Positions 7,158-11,472 of a DNA stretch of 11,472 nt are shown here, one piece after another (the stretch's first letter is position 1; every line of letters starts with the position of its first letter). The stretch comes from an uncultured Bacteroidales bacterium (lineage in GTDB: Bacteria > Bacteroidota > Bacteroidia > Bacteroidales > P3): contig CAMWTX010000033.1 of assembly GCA_947177315.1 (NCBI GenBank), positions 1 to 11,472 of the forward strand. The letters are read 5' to 3'. The notes under the pieces are model-generated. The model made no database searches. It saw only the letters and a list, made by a program, of their open reading frames with translations, and had not been told where the DNA came from. The position numbers and the translations under genes are program-made.

Positions 7158-8340
7158 AGTCTTCGTAGCCGAAATCGCGGCGATAGACCACTTGGTTACC
7201 CCGAACCATGCACAGGGAGGGATGATGCACGCCGTTGAAGGTGGTGGTCTTTACGAAAGTATAGTGTATCATGTCGTAAAAGAGCAGCAAATCGCCGGGG
7301 CGAACCGCTTTCTCAAACAGCCAGTCGCCCATGAAATCGCCCGCCAGACAGCTGTTGCCGCCCAAACGGTAACGGTATTCCCTGCCTTCTTTCCTTTCTT
7401 CCGGCCCGGCATGCACCGCCCCATGAACCACGGGATAATAGGGCTGTTCCAGACAGTCGGGCATGTGGGCGGTAAAGGACACGTTCATGATGGCCACCGC
7501 CGTGCCGCCGTTCTGCACCACGTCTTCCACCCGCGCCAGCAGATAGCCGGTCTGCCATACGAAAGCCGCGCCCGGTTCGAGAATCACCTGCAGATGCGGC
7601 CATTTTTGCCGGAAGGCCTTTAAGCGCGCCATCAATCTTTCTGTATCGTAGCCTTGGCGCGTCATGAGGTGTCCACCGCCGAAATTGACCCATTTGAGTT
7701 GCGGCAGGTAGGCGGCGAACCTTTCTTCAAAACAGTCTATGAGGTTGCAGGAGGCCTCGGCATCCGATTCGCAGAGCGCATGGCAGTGAAAGCCCTCCAG
7801 GAGCGCCGGAAGTTCCTTCGGGCTCGGTAAATCGCAAAGCCGCACGCCCAGGCGCGAGCCCGGCACGCAGGGATTGTATAGGTCAACTCCCACGGAGCTG
7901 ATTTCCGGGTTCACGCGCAAACCCATCGAAACACGGGCGTTGACCCTTTTGGCGATATCCGAAAAACGCCCGAACTGCCCCAGCGAGTTAAAGGTGAGGT
8001 GGCTGCTGAGCGAGGCTATCTCCTCGATTTCTTCGGGGGCGTAAGTTACCGCATAGGTATAGGCGGGATGGCCCATTTCTTCGAGCGCGAGGCGGGCTTC
8101 CCACAGGGAACTGGCCGTGGCCTTGCAGAAACCGTAATCGCGCAGGCGACCAAAAGCCCCCCACATGGAAAAACCTTTCAAGGCAAGGATAATCTCCACG
8201 CCCGTGCGGTCGGCCACCTGCCGTATCTTTTCGAGGTTGCGGTCCAACAGATCCAAATCGAGCACATAGGCCGGATTGGGCAACCGGCGCAACAGTTCTT
8301 GGGAAAGCGGCAGTTCCGCCATGTTATCCGAAGCGTTCAT
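7138..8340 (-). CDS. nspC: Carboxynorspermidine/carboxyspermidine decarboxylase
   Basis: PLP-dependent, alanine-racemase-fold decarboxylase that makes spermidine (or norspermidine) from its carboxylated precursor in the cytosol; this is the usual route in Bacteroidota. Numbered from the ATG at 8340 (400 residues), the PLP lysine is Lys55 in LALKGFS. The family stretches HCHALCES (186-193), NFGGGH (219-224), LEPGAAF (254-260), GGNSCLAGD (327-335) and YDMIHYTFVKTTTFNG (355-370) are all present, and Cys330 in the NSCLAGD segment is the probable catalytic cysteine. An ATG at 8322, one base after the helicase stop (TAACATG), gives 394 residues and is an equally credible, translationally coupled start. 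A TTG at 8346 is less likely. The carboxyspermidine dehydrogenase partner gene is not in the window. Confidence 0.95.
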   Translation of the reverse strand: MNASDNMAELPLSQELLRRLPNPAYVLDLDLLDRNLEKIRQVADRTGVEIILALKGFSMWGAFGRLRDYGFCKATASSLWEARLALEEMGHPAYTYAVTYAPEEIEEIASLSSHLTFNSLGQFGRFSDIAKRVNARVSMGLRVNPEISSVGVDLYNPCVPGSRLGVRLCDLPSPKELPALLEGFHCHALCESDAEASCNLIDCFEERFAAYLPQLKWVNFGGGHLMTRQGYDTERLMARLKAFRQKWPHLQVILEPGAAFVWQTGYLLARVEDVVQNGGTAVAIMNVSFTAHMPDCLEQPYYPVVHGAVHAGPEERKEGREYRYRLGGNSCLAGDFMGDWLFEKAVRPGDLLLFYDMIHYTFVKTTTFNGVHHPSLCMVRGNQVVYRRDFGYEDFKSRLS

Positions 8341-9754
8341 CTTCAAAAAATTTATCGGAAAAATTAAGCAAATATGTCTTTCGGGTGGTTCGGGTCAAGG
8401 CCGTGTAGAGCCAGCGGAGATACTCGGTATCGAGCATGTCTTCGGTAAAATAGCCCTGTTCTACGAACACGCACGGCCATTGCCCCCCCTGGGTCTTGTG
8501 GCAGGTGAGCGCATAGGCGTACTTTACCTGCAAGGCATTGAAAAACGGGTCTTCCTTGACCGCCTGCAAACGCTTGCTTTTGAGTGGTATATGCGCGTAA
8601 TCCTGCATCACCGCCTCGTACAGGCTCCGCATTTGGGCATGCGGCAGGCTCGCCTCGGGAGCATCCAAAGCATCCAACAGCACCTTTACTTCTACCGGCG
8701 GCTGTTCAGGATAGTCCACCAAACGCGCCTCGATATCGGCAAAGCGGAAGCCGTAGCGTTCCTCGCGCCGCTTTACCTTGAGCACCTCCATCGTGTCTCC
8801 GTTGGCCAGAAACCCGATGTCGCTCTCCTTGGGAATCCAAAAATAGTTGTTTTTGAGAATCATGAGCAAATCGCCTGCCGACAGCTCGCCCTCGCAGCCG
8901 AAAATCCGCGCCCGGATTTCGTTGTTGAACATGTTGGCGCGTTTGTTGGAGCGGGTAATGAAAACGATGTCCTCGCGCTCGCGTTTGGCGTATTCGTTCT
9001 GCAGGCATTCTTCGAGCTCCTCGCCGCCGATGCGTTCCAAATCGGGAACGGTTTGGGGATAATGCAGGTTGAACAGCGGCAGGGAAACCTCTTCTTTGGC
9101 CGTTTTCTGACGCAATGCCGTGGCGTTTTCGAGCACCAGGGAGCCTTTGCCCTGACGTATCACCTCCTGCAGGCAAAAGCCCCGGAAATCGAGCGGAAAA
9201 CAGGAACGCAGGTAGTCGATATCCAAGGCCGGGCTGTAATCCGAACCCACGGGCGGCAGCTGCGCCGTATCGCCCAGCAGCAGCACGCGGCAGCGGTAGC
9301 CGGCCTGCACGTAACTGAAGAAATCGAACAGCAGACTGTTCTCCTGGCCTATCATCGAGGCTTCATCCACAATATAGAGTGTGTTGCGGGAACGGTTGGA
9401 ACGCAGGGAAGTCTGCATGCGCCCCTCCTGGTCCTGCCCGGTATAATAAATCTGCTTGTGAATCGTGTAGGCAGGCTGCCCCGAATAGGCGGACAACACT
9501 TTGGCCGCGCGGCCCGTGGGGGCGAGCAGCACGGTGTTGATGTTCAGCTGCGGCAGCGCCTTGACCAGAGCGCCCACCACCGAGGTCTTTCCCGTTCCGG
9601 CATAGCCCTGCAATACAAAACCCACTTCCGAGCGGAAATCAAGGATAAAGGCCGTCAGGCACTTGATCAGTTCCGTCTGTTCGAAAGTGGGTGTAAAGGC
9701 GAGGCAGGAAGCAATGAGTTCCTCTATTTGGCGCGCTCCAAGTTTTGCTGCCAT
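8324..9754 (-). CDS. RecD/Pif1-like superfamily 1 DNA helicase (AAA ATPase)
   Basis: Predicted ATP-dependent 5'-3' DNA helicase, 476 residues from the ATG at 9754. Walker A is GYAGTGKTS (50-58), Walker B VDEAS (129-133) and motif III GDTAQLPPVG (161-170). An NGDTMEVLKV segment (318-327) resembles the SH3-like insertion region of RecD2-type proteins. The C-terminal motifs are ALTCHKTQGGQW (415-426) and LYTALTRTTRKTYLL (449-463). There is no N-terminal extension of the full RecD2 type, so it is the compact form common in Bacteroidota. The frame is open to an ATG at 9838, which would overlap galE by 115 bp; the ATG at 9754 overlaps by 31 bp and begins just before the conserved FTPTFEQ region. 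Its role is probably DNA repair or recombination, but no substrate can be read from sequence. The stop abuts the nspC start. Confidence 0.9.
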   Translation of the reverse strand: MAAKLGARQIEELIASCLAFTPTFEQTELIKCLTAFILDFRSEVGFVLQGYAGTGKTSVVGALVKALPQLNINTVLLAPTGRAAKVLSAYSGQPAYTIHKQIYYTGQDQEGRMQTSLRSNRSRNTLYIVDEASMIGQENSLLFDFFSYVQAGYRCRVLLLGDTAQLPPVGSDYSPALDIDYLRSCFPLDFRGFCLQEVIRQGKGSLVLENATALRQKTAKEEVSLPLFNLHYPQTVPDLERIGGEELEECLQNEYAKREREDIVFITRSNKRANMFNNEIRARIFGCEGELSAGDLLMILKNNYFWIPKESDIGFLANGDTMEVLKVKRREERYGFRFADIEARLVDYPEQPPVEVKVLLDALDAPEASLPHAQMRSLYEAVMQDYAHIPLKSKRLQAVKEDPFFNALQVKYAYALTCHKTQGGQWPCVFVEQGYFTEDMLDTEYLRWLYTALTRTTRKTYLLNFSDKFFEDERFG

Positions 9755-10764
9755 TTCCACGCGCTTAAAGTCATCTGGTCGATACCGGTACGGGCTTTCC
9801 ATCCCAAAAGGCGTTCGGCCTTGCCGGTATCCGCCCAAATCTGTTCGATATCCCCGGCGCGGCGACCCGTAATCTTATAGTTGAGTTTCTGCCCCGTGGA
9901 GCGTTCAAAGCTTTCGATCACTTCCAGCACCGAATAACCGCGGCCCGCGCCGAGGTTAAAGAAATCGATGCCCACCGACCCGTCTTTGTCGAGGTATTCC
10001 ATGGCCGCCACATGCGCCTGTGCCAAATCGCAGACGTAAATGTAGTCGCGCACGGGCGTGCCGTCGGGCGTGTTGTAGTCGTTGCCGAACACCTGGAGGC
10101 AGGGGCGTATGCCGGCCGCCGTCTGGGTGATGAAAGGCATCAGGTTGCCCGGCACACCGTTGGGAAGCTCGCCGATCAGACCCGAAGGATGCGCACCGAT
10201 AGGGTTGAAATAGCGCAAGGCCAGGATACGGAAAGGCTGGCCATCGGGGGGCAACTCGCCTTTGGTAAGGTCGGTGAGTATATCCTCGCTGATGTGTTTG
10301 GTGTTGCCATAGGGACTTTCGGCCTCCAGACGGGGCGTCTGTTCGGTAACCGGCAGCTGTTTGGGCTGGCCATAAACCGTGCACGAGCTGGAATACACCA
10401 GTTTGCGACACCCACCCTGCTGCATCCCCTCAATCGTATAGAGCAGGGAATCCAGATTGTTGCGGTAGTAAAGCAAGGGTTTCTGAACCGATTCGCCCAC
10501 GGCCTTGGAAGCGGCGAAATGGATCACGGCATCCGCATCGGCATGGGTCTTGAAAAAAGCAAGACAGGCCTGGCGGTCGGCCAAATCGACCACCTCCATC
10601 TGAGGCTTCTCTCCCGTTATCTTGGCGATACGGTCCAAGGTATCCAAAGAAGAATTGGAGAGATTGTCGGCTATCACCACTTGATAGCCTTTCTGTTGCA
10701 GCTCAACCACCGTATGCGACCCGATAAAGCCCAAGCCGCCCGTAACGATTACCTTGCGTGTCAT
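9724..10764 (-). CDS. galE: UDP-glucose 4-epimerase
   Basis: NAD-dependent short-chain dehydrogenase/reductase that interconverts UDP-glucose and UDP-galactose (possibly also the N-acetyl forms), 346 residues, cytosolic. The dinucleotide-binding motif is TGGLGFIGSH (8-17), followed by the acidic IADN (31-34) at the end of strand 2. The catalytic Ser127 lies in SSSCTVYG, and the YxxxK pair is Tyr152/Lys156 in SPYGNTK. The RYFNPIGAHPSG segment and the VRDYIYVCDLAQAHV segment are classic GalE. The length matches the family (about 338-345). It starts 27 bp after the skp stop and ends overlapping the helicase start, placing it in the middle of a minus-strand operon. It probably supplies galactose for surface polysaccharide. 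Narrow versus broad substrate use cannot be decided here. Confidence 0.95.
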   Translation of the reverse strand: MTRKVIVTGGLGFIGSHTVVELQQKGYQVVIADNLSNSSLDTLDRIAKITGEKPQMEVVDLADRQACLAFFKTHADADAVIHFAASKAVGESVQKPLLYYRNNLDSLLYTIEGMQQGGCRKLVYSSSCTVYGQPKQLPVTEQTPRLEAESPYGNTKHISEDILTDLTKGELPPDGQPFRILALRYFNPIGAHPSGLIGELPNGVPGNLMPFITQTAAGIRPCLQVFGNDYNTPDGTPVRDYIYVCDLAQAHVAAMEYLDKDGSVGIDFFNLGAGRGYSVLEVIESFERSTGQKLNYKITGRRAGDIEQIWADTGKAERLLGWKARTGIDQMTLSAWKWQQNLERAK

Positions 10765-10791
10765 ATCCGTAACAGGTTGAAAGTTCCGGAA

Positions 10792-11334
10792 CTATCGGGG
10801 CAAGGTTTTGTTTACCGGAACATCGGGCAAGCCCAGTTTCTTCTTTACCAAAGAGGTAACGTCGATGGCTTCCGAACCCAAGAAAAGGTTGGCGCTTCCG
10901 GCATCGAGGATATAGGCGAACTTGCCTTCCTTGGCCACCGCTTCGATGGCATCCTTTACCTTGTTGTTGAGCGGCAGAAGCAACTCCTGGGTCTTCTGCT
11001 GGTAATCTTCTTCGGCCTGGGCGGAAAATTCCTGCAGACGTACCTGCATGTCCTGAATTTCCTTGGCCTTGGTCTGCTTGATCAGCTCCGACCACTGGCT
11101 CTGGTTGTTCTGGTATTCGGCATACTTGTTCTGCACTTCGGTCTGCATGGTGGCGATATTGTCCTGCAAATCCTTGGCGTAAGCCTGCAAGGCGGCCTGC
11201 ACCGAATCGGCTTCCGGCATGAGCTGAATCATTTCCATCGCGTTCACATGGCCTATCTTTCCCTGGGCGCAGACACGGCCGACACCCATCGTCAAGGCAG
11301 CCACGAAAGCTGCCGTCAAAAGAATCTTTTTCAT
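10792..11334 (-). CDS. OmpH/Skp family periplasmic chaperone
   Basis: 180-residue periplasmic protein expected to bind unfolded outer-membrane proteins on their way to the BAM machine. A signal peptide is clear: MKKILL, a hydrophobic core, and cleavage near VCA|QG (residue 23). The mature start KIGHVNAMEMIQLMPEADSV is typical of OmpH. Residues about 45-125 form a long, charged, Gln-rich alpha-helical hairpin (the Skp tentacles). The C-terminal part has FAYILDAGSANLFLGSEAIDVT before a short tail. The upstream leader is A-rich (AAGAAAAAAAGACAGATA before the ATG), as favoured for translation initiation in Bacteroidota that lack Shine-Dalgarno sites. A second gene of the same family ends 47 bp upstream, so this is the downstream copy of a tandem pair. 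Confidence 0.92.
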   Translation of the reverse strand: MKKILLTAAFVAALTMGVGRVCAQGKIGHVNAMEMIQLMPEADSVQAALQAYAKDLQDNIATMQTEVQNKYAEYQNNQSQWSELIKQTKAKEIQDMQVRLQEFSAQAEEDYQQKTQELLLPLNNKVKDAIEAVAKEGKFAYILDAGSANLFLGSEAIDVTSLVKKKLGLPDVPVNKTLPR

Positions 11335-11381
11335 TATCTGTCTTTTTTTCTTACTTCAAAATGGTTTTCTTTCCGGCAAAA

Positions 11382-11472
11382 CTATTCCGCCTTGTCGGTT
11401 GCCTTGCCCGGTTCGTAGCCCATATCCTTGAGCACTTCGTTGCTGATATCGTTGCGCGGGTCGGCATACATG
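11382..11472 (-). CDS. C-terminal end of a second OmpH/Skp-like protein (5' part outside window)
   Basis: Only the last 29 codons before the TAG at 11382-11384 are present. They read MYADPRNDISNEVLKDMGY followed by a short charged tail. The DISNEVLKDMG portion matches the end of OmpH/Skp proteins, where a D-[IV]-[ST]-x-x-V-hydrophobic helix closes the domain. The same-strand OmpH gene begins 47 bp downstream, and tandem ompH genes next to bamA are usual in Bacteroidota, so bamA is a reasonable guess for the region beyond the right edge. Too little sequence is present for certainty. Confidence 0.7.
   Translation of the reverse strand, partial: MYADPRNDISNEVLKDMGYEPGKATDKAE

Noticed and set aside
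9755..9838. N-terminal extension of the helicase from the ATG at 9838
   Set aside because: It would overlap galE by 115 bp, and its residues (GGYRQGRTPFGME and onward) are simply the out-of-frame image of the galE C terminus.
8276..9880. 534-codon open frame on the plus strand opposite the helicase
   Set aside because: It covers the helicase and the ends of galE and nspC in antisense. The minus strand carries all helicase motifs in order, and the plus-strand product shows no family features.
11377..11384. TAGTTTTG on the minus strand, fitting TAnnTTTG, 42 nt before the second skp gene
   Set aside because: No TTTG/TTG box sits at 19-21 bp upstream, and the motif includes the stop codon of the preceding skp gene. 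A degenerate 8-mer with two free positions is expected by chance.
10012..11418. 468-codon open frame on the plus strand opposite galE and skp
   Set aside because: It runs unbroken across two genes and their spacer in antisense, which is striking, but codon bias explains it. The minus-strand genes are clear GalE and OmpH proteins.

Overview
The window reads as a chromosomal segment of a moderately GC-rich member of the Bacteroidota, most likely Bacteroidales. Several independent signs agree: a prolyl tripeptidyl peptidase of the Porphyromonas PtpA type, a secreted protein with a type IX secretion (T9SS) C-terminal sorting domain, a WbqC-family protein, tandem OmpH/Skp genes, NspC-type polyamine synthesis, a promoter of the Bacteroidota form (TTTG, 19 bp, TAnnTTTG) in front of the tRNAs, and almost no Shine-Dalgarno sequences. 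No phage, insertion sequence, CRISPR array or plasmid function is visible. Coding density is very high and no intergenic stretch exceeds about 100 bases.

Layout. (1) 1-3985, minus strand: a ClC-type chloride channel/transporter gene with two CBS domains, followed 11 bp later by ptpA, which runs off the left edge with only a few codons missing. (2) 3986-4071: a divergent promoter region. (3) 4072-4222, plus strand: tRNA-Pro(CGG) and tRNA-Thr(CGT), 3 nt apart. (4) 4236-7157, plus strand: a FG-GAP/VCBS-repeat T9SS cargo protein that starts only 13 nt after the tRNA-Thr, then a wbqC-like gene 3 nt further on. A terminator-like hairpin with a T6 tail lies inside the signal-peptide codons of the cargo gene. 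(5) 7138-11472, minus strand: a tightly packed run transcribed right to left, made of an OmpH/Skp gene (partial), a second OmpH/Skp gene, galE, a RecD/Pif1-like helicase and nspC. The last gene overlaps wbqC tail to tail by 20 bp.

How the genes work together. The Skp proteins chaperone outer-membrane proteins, GalE supplies UDP-galactose for surface glycans, and PtpA and the T9SS cargo act at or outside the envelope, so much of the region serves the cell surface. The helicase and NspC (spermidine/norspermidine synthesis) look like housekeeping passengers of the same transcription unit. The most notable structural feature is the tRNA-to-protein-gene junction at 4029-4290: the cargo gene has no room for its own promoter, and the apparent terminator of the tRNA unit is built from its own first codons. 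Otherwise this is an ordinary core region, and I found no convincing new multi-gene system.
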